Shown: positions 19,583-29,815 of the stretch, one piece after another
How positions within the stretch are numbered: the stretch's first letter is position 1
Layout of the letters: every line of letters starts with the position of its first letter
NCBI RefSeq assembly: GCF_018599245.1
Contig: NZ_JAHEVJ010000004.1
Coordinates: 62,001-126,000 of the forward strand
Length of the DNA stretch: 64,000 bases
DNA from: Aliiroseovarius lamellibrachiae
GTDB taxonomy: Bacteria; Pseudomonadota; Alphaproteobacteria; Rhodobacterales; Rhodobacteraceae
Reading direction: 5' to 3'
Position numbers and translations under genes: made by a program
The notes under the pieces: generated by a model
Database searches by the model: none
Told to the model about the DNA's origin: nothing
What the model saw: the letters and a program-made list of their open reading frames with translations, nothing else

Positions 19583-19743
19583 ATGCGCAGATCCGACCAG
19601 TTCGGCAAAACCCGCCGGTCCGTCTGGACTGATTGGTAAAATTCCGAAGCCTCCCTCTTGCACAAGCAAATAATATCAGGCACCACGTCGGGGATGGCGC
19701 TGGATCTGCCGCGCCATAAACCGTTCAGGGAAGGACCGAGCAG

Positions 19744-20730
19744 ATGGCTGGCAATACGATGGATGCAAACACGAAACCCACCGAGGATATTTCTGTTCGC
19801 GAGGTTTTCGGCATCGACACCGATATGACCGTCAAAGGGTTTGCGGATCGCACTGATCGTGTTCCAGAAATCGACACGACCTATAAGTTCGACCCCGATA
19901 CCACGCTCGCAATTCTCGCTGGTTTTGCCTTTAACCGTCGCGTGATGGTTCAAGGCTATCACGGCACTGGGAAATCCACCCATATTGAACAGGTTGCCGC
20001 GCGTTTGAACTGGCCCTGTGTGCGCGTCAACCTTGACAGCCACATAAGCCGGATTGACTTGATCGGTAAAGACGCGATCAAATTGAAAGACGGGATGCAG
20101 GTTACTGAATTCCAAGAGGGCATCCTGCCTTGGGCGCTTCGCAACTCTACCGCGATTGTGTTTGATGAGTATGATGCTGGTCGTGCAGATGTGATGTTTG
20201 TGATCCAGCGCGTGCTGGAGCATGACGGCAAACTGACCCTTTTGGATCAGAACGAAGTGATCACCCCCAACCCGAACTTCCGCCTGTTTGCCACCGCAAA
20301 CACCGTCGGTCTGGGCGATACAACGGGCCTGTATCATGGCGTTCAACAAATCAACCAAGCACAGATGGACCGTTGGTCTTTGGTCGCGACATTGAATTAT
20401 CTGTCGCATGACGCCGAAACAAATATCGTACTGGCCAAAAACCCAGTTATGAACACCGAGAGCGGCCGCAAAACCGTCAGCCAAATGGTCACTGTCGCGG
20501 ATCTGACCCGCACCGCCTTTATGAATGGCGATCTGTCGACCGTTATGAGCCCACGAACCGTGTTGAACTGGGCAGAAAACGCCCGCATTTTCCGCGACGT
20601 GGGCTATGCGTTCCGTTTGTCGTTCCTGAACAAATGTGATGAACTTGAACGCCAGACTGTCGCTGAGTTTTATCAGCGTTGTTTTGACGAAGAACTGCCG
20701 GAATCGGCCGCAAGCATGAGCCTTGGTTAA
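19744..20730 (+). CDS. cobS: Aerobic cobaltochelatase subunit CobS
   Basis: This 328-residue MoxR-type AAA+ ATPase works with CobT and CobN to insert cobalt into hydrogenobyrinic acid a,c-diamide in aerobic cobalamin synthesis. The Walker A motif GYHGTGKST is at residues 71-79, the Walker B region is [10 protein letters not shown] and the sensor segment is LFATANTVG. The start has GAAGGA upstream. CobT follows after one nuclease gene; CobN is not in the window. An intrinsic terminator lies just downstream, so cobS and cobT are probably not on a simple shared transcript. Confidence 0.95.
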   Translation: MAGNTMDANTKPTEDISVREVFGIDTDMTVKGFADRTDRVPEIDTTYKFDPDTTLAILAGFAFNRRVMVQGYHGTGKSTHIEQVAARLNWPCVRVNLDSHISRIDLIGKDAIKLKDGMQVTEFQEGILPWALRNSTAIVFDEYDAGRADVMFVIQRVLEHDGKLTLLDQNEVITPNPNFRLFATANTVGLGDTTGLYHGVQQINQAQMDRWSLVATLNYLSHDAETNIVLAKNPVMNTESGRKTVSQMVTVADLTRTAFMNGDLSTVMSPRTVLNWAENARIFRDVGYAFRLSFLNKCDELERQTVAEFYQRCFDEELPESAASMSLG

Positions 20731-20745
20731 TCCAAATTAACTCTG

Positions 20746-20774
20746 AAAGCCCTGTTATCGCAGGGCTTTTTCTA
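20746..20774 (+). terminator. Rho-independent terminator of cobS
   Basis: aaagccctg (20746-20754) and cagggcttt (20761-20769) form a perfect 9-bp stem with a 6-base loop, followed by T-rich sequence. Confidence 0.88.
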
Positions 20775-20842
20775 TTGTGTTAACGTTTAATAAGTGCGCC
20801 TGAGCTATCATAACCTCGGGTGAAAAATTGGGTGATGGTGTG

Positions 20843-21298
20843 ATGCGCATTCTCTTCGCGTTGGCTTTTGTGTCGCTTGCGGCATGTCAGGATGAACCGA
20901 AAAAAGTGACGGCAGACTCTGCACCTCCGAGTTCATGCGACATCATCCGGGTCGTGGACGGCGATACGGTTAAGGCAATCTGTCATGGGCGCGAACAAAA
21001 TCTGCGCCTGTTGGGGTTTGACACGCCGGAAACCTTCCGCTCGCGCTGTCCCGATGAAAAGGCGTTGGGGACTGTGGCCACCAATCACCTTCGCAAATTG
21101 ATCGAAAACGCGGGTGAAGTGCTGCCAGTCACTGGACGCCCTGACAAATACCGACGCCTTTTGACCACACTTTATATCGATGGACAGGACGTGGCAGAAA
21201 TCATGATCGAAGCAGGGCTGGCGGTGCCCTATCACGGTGAAAAGCGGATTAATTGGTGCGACAAGCTGGGCGCGCAGACAAACGCTCCGCTGGGCTGA
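20843..21298 (+). CDS. Thermonuclease-family (SNase-like) lipoprotein
   Basis: This 151-residue protein starts best at ATG 20843, which gives a short lipoprotein signal (MRILFALAFVSLAAC, with LAAC as lipobox). The SNase-like fold follows: DIIRVVDGDTV with the calcium-binding aspartates, LRLLGFDTPET with the catalytic Arg and Glu, and the RYRRLLT-like segment PDKYRRLLTTLY with the second arginine. It is probably a membrane-anchored nuclease facing the periplasm. It sits between cobS and cobT but has no evident link to cobalamin. Confidence 0.83.
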   Translation: MRILFALAFVSLAACQDEPKKVTADSAPPSSCDIIRVVDGDTVKAICHGREQNLRLLGFDTPETFRSRCPDEKALGTVATNHLRKLIENAGEVLPVTGRPDKYRRLLTTLYIDGQDVAEIMIEAGLAVPYHGEKRINWCDKLGAQTNAPLG

Positions 21299-21385
21299 TC
21301 TTTTCAACGGATCTGGCGTCAAATTTCACCGGCAATACGGTGGAAACCGCTTTCCAAAATTCAGCTATGCGCCTAGTTTGAGCGC

Positions 21386-23260
21386 ATGACCAAGCCAAAT
21401 GACAATCCCGCCGATCCGTTTAAGAAAGCTCTCGCTGAGGCGACCAAAACGCTCGCTGATGATGCGGAGCTGTCGGTCACCTATTCGGTGGATCCTCCAG
21501 GTCAGACCAATGATGCGGTGCGCCTTCCGCAGGTGACACGGCGCATGACACGGGATGAGGTTTTGTTGGCACGCGGCACGGCAGATGCCTATGCCATGAA
21601 GCACAAGTATCACAACGCGGCGACCCACACGCGCTATGCCCCGCCCGGTCAAATGGCCCGAGATTTGTATGAGGCGATGGAAACGGCCCGTTGCGAGGCA
21701 ATGGGCGCGCGCGACATGCCGGGCACCGCGAGCAATATCGATGTTAAAATCGCCGATGATGCCATGCGCCGGGGCTATGATCAGATCACGGCTGCGGCAG
21801 ATGCGCCATTGGCAGACGCCGCAGGCTATCTTGTGCGCCACTTGGCGACAGGTCGAGAGCTGCCTGACGCGGCTGCCAACGTCATGAATTTATGGCGAGA
21901 TTTCATCGAAGGTCAGGCTGGAGATCATCTGGACAACCTGCAAGAGACCTTGGCAGATCAACAGCAATTTGCCCGGTTTGCCCGTCAGGTCATCGATGAT
22001 CTCGGATATGGCGATCAACTCGGCGATGACCCTGACCAAGATGATCAATCTGATGATGAAGCGGAAGCTGAAGAAGATCAGCAAGACGAGGACCAGCAAA
22101 ACGAAGACGCCGCTGACGAGTCTGACGACACCGATGCCAGCCCGGAACAATCGCAAGAAGAGACGCTCGATCAAACCGAAGCTCAGGTCACCTTTGACGA
22201 TTTGGCCGAGGACGAGTTGGGCGAAGAAACCGAGATGCCCGAGGGCGAGGCCCCGCTGGAGCCCCCTGCCCCGGCCCCCGCGTCCGAGGCTGACCCCCAA
22301 TACCTGATTTATAACAGCGAATATGACGAAGAAATCTTAGCCGAAGATCTGGCCGATCCAGCAGAGTTGGAACGCTTGCGCGCTTATCTCGATCAACAGC
22401 TTGAACCCTTGAAAGGCGCCGTGAGTCGCCTTGCCAATAAGCTGCAGCGCCGATTGCAAGCACAACAAAACCGGTCTTGGTTGTTTGACTTGGAAGAAGG
22501 GATTTTGGACGCGGGCCGATTGGCGCGTGTGATCGCAAACCCGACCACTCCGCTGAGCTTCAAACGTGAAAAAGACACGGAATTCCGCGATACCGTCGTC
22601 ACGTTGCTGTTGGACAATTCCGGTTCGATGCGCGGTCGCCCAATCTCTATTGCTGCAATTTGCGCCGACGTTCTGTCGCGCACGCTTGAACGCTGTGGTG
22701 TGAAGGTCGAAGTGCTGGGCTTTACCACACGCGCGTGGAAAGGCGGCTTGGCCCGCGAGCAATGGCTGGCAGATGGTCGTCCGCAACAACCCGGCCGTCT
22801 CAACGATCTGCGCCACATCATCTATAAACAAGCCGACGCGCCCATGCGCCGGACGCGCACCAATCTGGGTCTGATGATGAAAGAAGGCCTGTTGAAAGAA
22901 AACATTGACGGCGAAGCATTGGAATGGGCCCATCGCCGACTGACCAACCGGCATGAAGCCCGTAAAATTCTTATGGTGATTTCGGATGGCGCCCCGGTGG
23001 ATGACAGTACCCTTTCCGTTAACCCTGCGAATTATTTGGAAAAACACCTGCGCGATGTGATTGCAATGGTAGAAAAGCGCGCGCAGGTGGAATTGTTGGC
23101 AATTGGCATCGGTCATGATGTGACCCGTTATTACGAACGCGCAGTTACCATTACGGATGTGGAGCAATTGGCGGGTGCAATGACCGAACAATTGGCCGCA
23201 TTGTTCGATAGCGACCCGCGCGCCCGCGCGCGCATCATGGGCATCAAAAAGGCGAGTTAG
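21386..23260 (+). CDS. cobT: Aerobic cobaltochelatase subunit CobT
   Basis: This 624-residue partner of CobS has an N-terminal helical domain to about residue 205, a very acidic linker at about 210-300 (long runs of D, E and Q), and a C-terminal von Willebrand A domain. The MIDAS motif is in [12 protein letters not shown] (DxSxS), and [13 protein letters not shown] holds another MIDAS-like loop. CobT couples the CobS ATPase ring to CobN. The order J-domain, cobS, nuclease, cobT keeps the pair close together. Length fits the family. Confidence 0.95.
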   Translation: MTKPNDNPADPFKKALAEATKTLADDAELSVTYSVDPPGQTNDAVRLPQVTRRMTRDEVLLARGTADAYAMKHKYHNAATHTRYAPPGQMARDLYEAMETARCEAMGARDMPGTASNIDVKIADDAMRRGYDQITAAADAPLADAAGYLVRHLATGRELPDAAANVMNLWRDFIEGQAGDHLDNLQETLADQQQFARFARQVIDDLGYGDQLGDDPDQDDQSDDEAEAEEDQQDEDQQNEDAADESDDTDASPEQSQEETLDQTEAQVTFDDLAEDELGEETEMPEGEAPLEPPAPAPASEADPQYLIYNSEYDEEILAEDLADPAELERLRAYLDQQLEPLKGAVSRLANKLQRRLQAQQNRSWLFDLEEGILDAGRLARVIANPTTPLSFKREKDTEFRDTVVTLLLDNSGSMRGRPISIAAICADVLSRTLERCGVKVEVLGFTTRAWKGGLAREQWLADGRPQQPGRLNDLRHIIYKQADAPMRRTRTNLGLMMKEGLLKENIDGEALEWAHRRLTNRHEARKILMVISDGAPVDDSTLSVNPANYLEKHLRDVIAMVEKRAQVELLAIGIGHDVTRYYERAVTITDVEQLAGAMTEQLAALFDSDPRARARIMGIKKAS

Positions 23261-23741
23261 CAATAAAGGAGGCCCTGAGGGTGTGCCACCTGCTGCGTCA
23301 GACCTGCCATGCCGCATTGGGGCCATTCGGTGTACGTCGTCCTGTGTAAGTGGTCTCAATTGCTTTGGTCCGAAGTGCGGCGCGCCTTGCGCAGGAAACA
23401 GCCAACCGAAGCATCGCTCGCGGGACGTCGCCGACTGCCATGATGTGACCAAGATCCTGTCAGCAAACGCCCGTGTCTTGCGCCTCAGCTAAGGCTTGCC
23501 AGAAAACCGAGCATTTTCGCCGCCAACCGGCCAGTTCCGCCCAGATCTATATCGCTCAAACCATTTTATGCGTCCCATTATGTGCGCGCATTCCGCCGCG
23601 TGCAGACAACCAAGTATCAAGCCATCGACCTCGAATTTGTTGCCATTATTGCGACCAAACACAGAAGAAAGCCCTTTCCCTCACCCGCCGCCAAAGGCAA
23701 AATGCGCGCATCCCCGCCAATACCCTCACGGAGACCCCCAG
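23261..23741 (+). other. 481-base intergenic region with possible small cysteine-rich ORF
   Basis: A strong AAAGGAGG at 23266-23273 follows the cobT stop. It could serve GTG 23281 (22 codons, ending at 23349) or GTG 23283 (69 codons, ending at 23492). The longer frame has nine cysteines, mostly in its first half. Neither resembles a family I know and codon use is not convincing, so no gene is called. The rest, to 23741, is C-rich with no hairpin or promoter I can support; the promoter of the downstream M24 peptidase should be here. Confidence 0.3.
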
Positions 23742-25538
23742 ATGTTCCAAAGCTTTGAAACCACCGCCGCCCCCGATCGCGGCCCCGCCCGGTTGGAGCG
23801 TTTACGCCGCGCGATGAAAATGAAGGGTTTGGATGGGATCATCGTCCCCCGTACAGACGCCCATCAGGGCGAATATGTGGCCGATTGCGATGCCCGGCTT
23901 GCGTGGTTAACCGGGTTCACAGGGTCCGCAGGGTTTTGCATCGTGCTAAACCATGTCGCCGGTGTGTTCATTGATGGACGCTATCGCAATCAAGTTTTAA
24001 CCCAGGTCGATCTGGAACATTTCACGCCGGTGCCGTGGCCTGAAACCCAGCCCGGACCCTGGTTGATTGATCAGATCACCGGCCCGACCCGCATCGGTTT
24101 CGACCCTTGGTTACACAGTCGTGGTGAAATTGAACAGCTACAAAAAGCTGTGCAAAACGCCCCCATTACGCTGGTTCCGACAGATAACTTAGTGGATCAA
24201 ATCTGGGCCGACCGCCCAGCCGCGCCCAATGCCCCAATCACGCTGCAGCCGTTGGAGTTTTCGGGGCGTTCGCGCGAGGATAAATGTGGTGAACTCGCCG
24301 ATGAGCTGATGTCGCGTGGGCTAAAGGCACAGGTCCTGACCCTCTCCGACAGCATTGCCTGGTTATTGAACATTCGCGGCACCGACATTGAACATATTCC
24401 TGTTGTACAAGGCTTCGCTATTTTACATGACGACGCCCATGTAGATTTCTTTACCGAAGAGGGGCGCGAGGGGATTGCGTTGCTTGGTGCAGGGCTGACC
24501 ATTCACCCAACACGCAGTTTTGCACCTGCGCTGCAGAAATTGAATGGACCCGTTGGTGTAGATCGCGCAAATGCCCCTTATTTCGTAAGCCACACGCTTG
24601 ATATTTCTGGCATTGAATTTGAATGGAACGAAGACCCGACCATCTTTCCAAAGGCGCGTAAAAACCCAACCGAGCTTCAGGGCGCGCGTCAGGCCCATTT
24701 GCGCGACGCCGCGGCAATGGTGGAGTTCCTCAGCTGGTATGATGCTGCCGATCAGACCAACCTGACAGAAATTGATCTTGTGACTGAGCTGGAGGGGTTT
24801 CGCCGCGCCACCAATGCACTTGAGGATATCTCATTTGAAACCATTTCAGGTGCCGGACCCAATGGCGCAGTGATCCATTACCGCGTCACACATGACAGCA
24901 ACCGCCAGCTAGCTTCCGGAAATCTGGTGGTGCTCGATAGCGGTGGCCAGTACCGCGACGGAACAACAGATATCACCCGAACATTGGCCGTGGGCCCCGT
25001 TGGACACGAAGAAAAGCGCTGTTTCACATTGGTGTTGCAAGGGATGATTGCCCTGTCGCGTGTGCGTTTCCCCAAGGGGCGCAGCGGGCGTGATTTGGAC
25101 CCGATTGCCCGCTATCCGCTTTGGGCAGAACATCAGGATTACAACCATGGAACCGGCCATGGGGTTGGTGCGTTCTTATCGGTTCACGAAGGCCCGCAAA
25201 GATTTTCTGCCATTTCAGAGATCGAGCTTGAACCAGGCATGATCCTGTCCAACGAGCCGGGATATTATCGCGATGGCGCTTTTGGCATTCGAATTGAAAA
25301 CCTTGTTGTCGTTGAAAATGCCCGCCCCCTACCCAGCGGCGATACAACGCGCCAAATGATGGGATTAGAGACATTGACCTATGTGCCAATTGACACCTCA
25401 TTGGTGATCAAGGATATGCTGTCAGCTGCCGAAAAAGACTGGCTAAATGCATATCATGCGGCGTGTCTTGCCATGATTTCTCCGCGTGTCAGTCAGACCG
25501 CCCAAGTATGGTTAGAGGGGGCTTGCGCGCCGATTTGA
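23742..25538 (+). CDS. Xaa-Pro aminopeptidase (M24B, aminopeptidase P)
   Basis: This 598-residue protein begins MFQSFETTAAP after a CGGAG site; the frame is open further upstream, but the added residues look non-coding. It has two creatinase-N-like domains (residues about 15-320) and a pita-bread catalytic domain with the dinuclear metal ligands: LDSGGQYRDGTTDIT (two aspartates), NHGTGHGVG (histidine), NEPGYY and IRIENL (glutamates). The three-domain, roughly 600-residue form matches eukaryote-like aminopeptidase P, which removes N-terminal residues before proline. It acts in the cytoplasm. Confidence 0.92.
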   Translation: MFQSFETTAAPDRGPARLERLRRAMKMKGLDGIIVPRTDAHQGEYVADCDARLAWLTGFTGSAGFCIVLNHVAGVFIDGRYRNQVLTQVDLEHFTPVPWPETQPGPWLIDQITGPTRIGFDPWLHSRGEIEQLQKAVQNAPITLVPTDNLVDQIWADRPAAPNAPITLQPLEFSGRSREDKCGELADELMSRGLKAQVLTLSDSIAWLLNIRGTDIEHIPVVQGFAILHDDAHVDFFTEEGREGIALLGAGLTIHPTRSFAPALQKLNGPVGVDRANAPYFVSHTLDISGIEFEWNEDPTIFPKARKNPTELQGARQAHLRDAAAMVEFLSWYDAADQTNLTEIDLVTELEGFRRATNALEDISFETISGAGPNGAVIHYRVTHDSNRQLASGNLVVLDSGGQYRDGTTDITRTLAVGPVGHEEKRCFTLVLQGMIALSRVRFPKGRSGRDLDPIARYPLWAEHQDYNHGTGHGVGAFLSVHEGPQRFSAISEIELEPGMILSNEPGYYRDGAFGIRIENLVVVENARPLPSGDTTRQMMGLETLTYVPIDTSLVIKDMLSAAEKDWLNAYHAACLAMISPRVSQTAQVWLEGACAPI

Positions 25539-25596
25539 CGCGCGACATGGCAACAAATTCTGTTATGTTCGCCCAGAAGAGGAAATGGGGATTGCT

Positions 25597-25938
25597 ATGA
25601 CCGATCACATCAAGATCAAAAAGGCCGAAGGCAAATGGACTGTCCGCGCGGGCGGTGCGGTTCTTGGGGAAAGCCGTGAGGCACTAGAAGTTCAGGAATC
25701 CAAAGGGTCTGCCGTCATTTATTTCCCCAAGAATGATGTCGCCATGGCGTTCCTTGAGGCAAGCGACACCGTGACCACCTGTCCCTATCGTGGCGAGGCG
25801 GCGCATTATTCCATCCACACGAAGTCGACCATCATCGAAGACGCAGGCTGGAGCTATAGTTCCCCCGTGGAAGACTTGGATGCGCTCAAAGATCATATGG
25901 CGTTTTACGGCGACAAAGTTACAGTCGCTCGCACTTAA
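25597..25938 (+). CDS. DUF427 domain protein
   Basis: This 113-residue protein covers one DUF427 domain: WTVRAGGAVLGES near the start, VIYFPKNDV, the typical CPYRGEAAHYSI and a WSYSSPVEDLDALKDHMAFY ending. An in-frame ATG four codons earlier (25585) is possible, and the GAGGA site lies very near it; I prefer 25597, where the domain begins. The biochemical function of DUF427 is not established. It follows aminopeptidase P by 58 bases and may be cotranscribed. Confidence 0.8.
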   Translation: MTDHIKIKKAEGKWTVRAGGAVLGESREALEVQESKGSAVIYFPKNDVAMAFLEASDTVTTCPYRGEAAHYSIHTKSTIIEDAGWSYSSPVEDLDALKDHMAFYGDKVTVART

Positions 25939-25990
25939 TGTGACCGAAAACACAGGGCAAAAGCCCGAATTTTCTTGATATCACTCATGC

Positions 25991-26027
25991 CTTCTCCGGG
26001 GTTGATCAGATCTTCGCCGGGGTTGAT
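25991..26027. repeat. Short tandem duplication at the end of anmK
   Basis: cttctccggggttgat (25991-26006) recurs with one mismatch as cttcgccggggttgat (26012-26027), a period of 21 bases. The repeat straddles the anmK stop codon at 26006-26008. Confidence 0.7.
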
Positions 26028-27115
26028 ATGGTGCCGCCCCCCACGGCGGCGGCCACCCCGGTTGTGCTTGGGCAGCTGGTCGGCAGGCCGCGCGCAACCC
26101 GGACCGCAAGATAGGCAAAGGCCTGTGCCTCAAGCATGTCGCCATCCAACCCAATATCATCAATTGGCAACACCGGAACAGAGCAGCGGTCGCGCAACTG
26201 GGCCATCATCGCGGCGTTATGGCGTCCACCTCCGGTGACCAGAATTTGTTTCGGGGGGCGGGGACAATGCTCTAGCCCACGCGCGACAGCCGCCGCAGAG
26301 CAGGCCACCAATGTGGCAACGGCATCCGGGGCGCTCAGCGCACAAACAGCATCCGCCAGATCCGTGAAACTATCGCGATCGAGAGATTTGGGGGGGATCC
26401 GCAAAAAATAGCCATGGGACATGAAACGATCGACGATTGTCTCATCCACAGTTCCAGAACGTGCCATTGCACCGTCTTCGTCATATGGTTTTCCAAATCG
26501 AAGTTGCATAAAATCATTGATCGGTGCATTCGCAGGGCCTGTGTCAAACGCCAAGCACGCACCGGCGATTTCCGGACTTTGGATGGTCGGGTCCACCCAT
26601 GTTACATTCGCAACCCCGCCCAGGTTCAAAAAGACCAGCGGATCAACCGCATCGACAAATCGTGCGCAGGCATGGTGGAAAAAGGGGGCCAGTGGTGCCC
26701 CTTCGCCCCCCAGTTGGACGTCGGTGGATCTGAAATCCCAAACCACCATACGCTCAGTCAACTCGGCCAGAACCTGCCCATCACCAGCTTGATGTGTGCC
26801 GCGCCCGTGCGGATCATGCGCCAGAGTTTGACCATGAAACCCAATGATATCAATTTCTTCATTCCGAAATTTCGACAATAACACAGCATGTTTTGTTTCG
26901 ACCATTTCAGCGGCACTGGCCACCCCATCATCTTCCGGCCAAGCCCCCAACATGGATCGAAGTTGCATTTGTTCTGAAGGGGCATAAGCAACAAATGAGC
27001 GTTTTCCAAATCTCACTATGTCCTCGCCATTGGTCAAAACCATGGCCGCATCGACCCCATCCAACGAGGTTCCTGACATGCACCCCAACGACCAAACTGC
27101 TCCGTCTTTTAACAT
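26006..27115 (-). CDS. anmK: Anhydro-N-acetylmuramic acid kinase
   Basis: This 369-residue kinase opens the 1,6-anhydro ring of anhydro-MurNAc and phosphorylates it to MurNAc-6-phosphate, the entry step of cell-wall recycling. The family N-terminus [16 protein letters not shown] (phosphate-binding loop) is clear, with [36 protein letters not shown] and the [13 protein letters not shown]-site segment. It diverges from tyrS with 42 bases between starts, a common neighbour pair in alphaproteobacteria. A 21-base duplication overlaps its stop and may have reset the last few codons. Confidence 0.95.
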   Translation of the reverse strand: MLKDGAVWSLGCMSGTSLDGVDAAMVLTNGEDIVRFGKRSFVAYAPSEQMQLRSMLGAWPEDDGVASAAEMVETKHAVLLSKFRNEEIDIIGFHGQTLAHDPHGRGTHQAGDGQVLAELTERMVVWDFRSTDVQLGGEGAPLAPFFHHACARFVDAVDPLVFLNLGGVANVTWVDPTIQSPEIAGACLAFDTGPANAPINDFMQLRFGKPYDEDGAMARSGTVDETIVDRFMSHGYFLRIPPKSLDRDSFTDLADAVCALSAPDAVATLVACSAAAVARGLEHCPRPPKQILVTGGGRHNAAMMAQLRDRCSVPVLPIDDIGLDGDMLEAQAFAYLAVRVARGLPTSCPSTTGVAAAVGGGTISTPAKI

Positions 27116-27157
27116 GCTCTTCCCCTTTTGCGCCCCCCCGTTTATACGGAAGGCTCA

Positions 27158-28438
27158 ATGACAAACATGGACCGAAAAACGATGACCTACCACCCAAAAT
27201 CCGACTTCATGCGTGTGATGATCGAGCGCGGCTTTCTGGCTGATTGCACCGATTATCAATCGCTTGACGAAGCTCTGGTCGAAGGTGTCGTGCCGGCCTA
27301 TATCGGCTTTGACGCCACTGCAAAATCACTGCATGTGGGGTCGCTGATCCAAATCATGATGCTGCGCTGGCTGCAAAAAACCGGCCATAAACCGATCACC
27401 CTGATGGGCGGCGGTACGACAAAGGTGGGTGATCCATCGTTTCGGGCCGATGAGCGCCCGTTGCTGACCCCGGATCAAATCGACGACAACATCGCGGGCA
27501 TCAAAAAGGTCTTTGCAAATTACATCGACTATGATGCGGATGGCGACAACAACGCTGTGATGATCAACAACGCGGAGTGGTTGGATGATCTCAACTACCT
27601 CGATTTTCTGCGCGATATTGGGCGTCACTTCTCGGTCAACCGAATGCTGGCCTTTGAAAGCGTAAAGTCCCGTTTGGATCGGGAACAAAGCCTGTCGTTC
27701 CTAGAGTTCAACTATATGATCCTGCAAGCCTATGATTTCTTGGAACTTAATCGCCGCTATGGTTGTTTGCTTCAAATGGGCGGATCGGATCAATGGGGCA
27801 ATATCGTCAACGGGATCGACCTGACCCGCCGTGTGCTCGACAATCAGATCTTTGGTCTGACGTCGCCGCTTTTGACCACTTCTGATGGCAAGAAAATGGG
27901 CAAATCACAATCTGGGGCGATTTGGCTGAACTCGGACATGTTGTCGTCTTATGAGTTTTGGCAGTTTTGGCGCAACACCACCGATGCGGACGTGGGACGT
28001 TTCTTGAAACTTTACACCGAGTTACCGCTAGAGGAATGCGAACGCTTGGGTGCGCTGGAAGGCTCTGACATCAACGACGCGAAAATCGTATTGGCAAATG
28101 AAGTTACAAAACTTGCCCATGGCGAAGACGCCGCGAAAGCAGCCGAGGCGACAGCGCGCGAAGTCTTTGAAAAAGGTGGAACCGGGGATGATCTTCCGAC
28201 AATCACCCTGTCCGCCGATGACATTGGGGACGGAATTTCAATCGTTCAGTTGATTGTGAAATCCGGCTTGGTCAAATCCGGGAAAGAAGCCAAACGGCTG
28301 ATTTCCGAAAATGGTGCCCGCGTAAATGACGCGCCACTTGAAAACGCTGGGCAAATGATCAGCGCGGCAGATCTGGCCACACCGCTGAAACTGTCCGCCG
28401 GCAAAAAACGCCACGCTCTTGTGCGATTCGACGGATAA
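27158..28438 (+). CDS. tyrS: Tyrosyl-tRNA synthetase
   Basis: This 426-residue class I synthetase has the Rossmann catalytic domain with the HIGH-like SLHVGSL, tyrosine-binding residues in LQAYDFL and [11 protein letters not shown], and the KMSKS equivalent KKMGKSQ. An S4 RNA-binding domain closes the protein ([25 protein letters not shown]). ATG 27158 is chosen because of GAAGG just upstream; ATG 27182 (MTYHPKSDF) is an alternative eight codons in. An earlier TTG is less likely. The terminator is strong. Confidence 0.95.
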   Translation: MTNMDRKTMTYHPKSDFMRVMIERGFLADCTDYQSLDEALVEGVVPAYIGFDATAKSLHVGSLIQIMMLRWLQKTGHKPITLMGGGTTKVGDPSFRADERPLLTPDQIDDNIAGIKKVFANYIDYDADGDNNAVMINNAEWLDDLNYLDFLRDIGRHFSVNRMLAFESVKSRLDREQSLSFLEFNYMILQAYDFLELNRRYGCLLQMGGSDQWGNIVNGIDLTRRVLDNQIFGLTSPLLTTSDGKKMGKSQSGAIWLNSDMLSSYEFWQFWRNTTDADVGRFLKLYTELPLEECERLGALEGSDINDAKIVLANEVTKLAHGEDAAKAAEATAREVFEKGGTGDDLPTITLSADDIGDGISIVQLIVKSGLVKSGKEAKRLISENGARVNDAPLENAGQMISAADLATPLKLSAGKKRHALVRFDG

Positions 28439-28463
28439 TCTGTCCAAAACGCGAAAGTAAAAC

Positions 28464-28493
28464 GCCCGGGGCAACTGTCTCGGGCTTTTTTTT
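28464..28493 (+). terminator. Rho-independent terminator of tyrS
   Basis: gcccg (28464-28468) pairs with cgggc (28481-28485), followed by eight T residues, 25 bases after the stop. Confidence 0.88.
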
Positions 28494-28561
28494 GCTCGGA
28501 ATGATTGCCGATGATTTTCGGTGTTGCTACCGTCGCGGGAAACCAATGGAATGAGGCCTTG

Positions 28562-29743
28562 ATGTTCCCCGTAAATCCCAATTTTTCCGTGACCGCCCCG
28601 CCCCCCGTCATGGAGGCACGTCGTTGGGTTGACGGCAAGAGTTTCTCTTCCGACCTGCCCTTGATCAATGTCAGTCAGGCGGCCCCGGTTGATCCACCCC
28701 CGCAAGCATTACGCCAAGCCATTGCCGATGCGGCGCTCACCCTTCCGGAGGCGCATCTTTATGGCCCGGTATTGGGATTGCCCGCGCTTCGCGATGAAGT
28801 CGCCTTGCACTTCAGTCGCGCTTACGGCGGCGAAATAAAGTCCGAAAATGTGGCGATCACCTCTGGATGCAATCAGGCCTTTTGTGCAGCACTCGCCACG
28901 TTAGCCGCCGCCGGAGATGAAGTCATCCTTCCAACACCTTGGTATTTCAACCATAAAATGTGGATGGATATGGGCGGGATTAAAACCGTTCCCCTCGCGA
29001 CGGGCACAAGCCTTCTGCCCGACCCTGCGAAAGCAGCCGCGTTGATCACGGATAAAACCCGCGCAATTGTGCTGGTGACACCGAACAATCCGGCGGGCGT
29101 CGAATACCCTGCCGAGTTGATTGCCCAATTCCGCGATCTGGCCCGTGCCCGAAATCTGGCGTTGATCATCGACGAAACCTACCGAGACTTTCACAGTCAA
29201 GAGACCCCGCCCCATGACCTGTTTCATGATCCCGATTGGGGTGACACCGTCATTCAACTCTACAGCTTTTCAAAAGCTTATCGGCTAACCGGTCACCGTG
29301 TCGGCGCGATTGTGACATCAAGAAATCGTATGGCGCAGATCGAGAAGTTCTTGGATTCGGTTACGATTTGCCCAGCCCAACTTGGGCAACATGCGGCCCT
29401 TTGGGGCATGCGAAACCTTGGGGATTGGCTTGCGGGTGAACGCCGCGAAATCCTATCGCGTGCGCAAGCTGTTCGCGACGGGTTCTCGCAAGTGGCCCCA
29501 AAGGGCTGGTCGCTTTTGGGCTGCGGCGCTTATTTTGCGTATCTACAGCATCCGTTTTCTCAGCCATCGGATGAGGTTGCCCGTGCTTTGGTTGATAAAT
29601 CGGCCATTCTGGCATTGCCCGGCACCATGTTTACCCCAAAAGATGATCCAGATGGGGCGCGCCAGATGCGCGTTGCCTTTGCCAATATCGACCAAGAGGG
29701 TATCACAGCATTCCTTACGCGACTGACTGATTTTCGTCCCTAG
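28562..29743 (+). CDS. Class I/II PLP-dependent aminotransferase
   Basis: This 393-residue fold-type I enzyme starts at ATG 28562, just after GAGG; earlier in-frame codons would overlap the terminator region. It has YGPVLGLPALRDEVA, the TSGCNQAFCAA phosphate loop, VLVTPNNPAGVEYP with the cofactor asparagine, IIDETYRDF with the pyridine-binding aspartate, and the PLP lysine in YSFSKAYRLTGHRVG. The C-terminal arginine lies in ARQMRVAFAN. The amino-group donor is not recognisable. Confidence 0.88.
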   Translation: MFPVNPNFSVTAPPPVMEARRWVDGKSFSSDLPLINVSQAAPVDPPPQALRQAIADAALTLPEAHLYGPVLGLPALRDEVALHFSRAYGGEIKSENVAITSGCNQAFCAALATLAAAGDEVILPTPWYFNHKMWMDMGGIKTVPLATGTSLLPDPAKAAALITDKTRAIVLVTPNNPAGVEYPAELIAQFRDLARARNLALIIDETYRDFHSQETPPHDLFHDPDWGDTVIQLYSFSKAYRLTGHRVGAIVTSRNRMAQIEKFLDSVTICPAQLGQHAALWGMRNLGDWLAGERREILSRAQAVRDGFSQVAPKGWSLLGCGAYFAYLQHPFSQPSDEVARALVDKSAILALPGTMFTPKDDPDGARQMRVAFANIDQEGITAFLTRLTDFRP

Positions 29744-29815
29744 CCCAACACCGCTTGGCATTCTCTCATTGCTGACCTAAAACCCTTGGGACCCGTGATG
29801 AAAAAGGATTGAACC

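Noticed and set aside
23496-23741. N-terminal extension of aminopeptidase P by 82 residues
   Set aside because: The extra residues are Pro/His/Arg-rich without family match, and a ribosome site and normal N-terminus occur at 23742.
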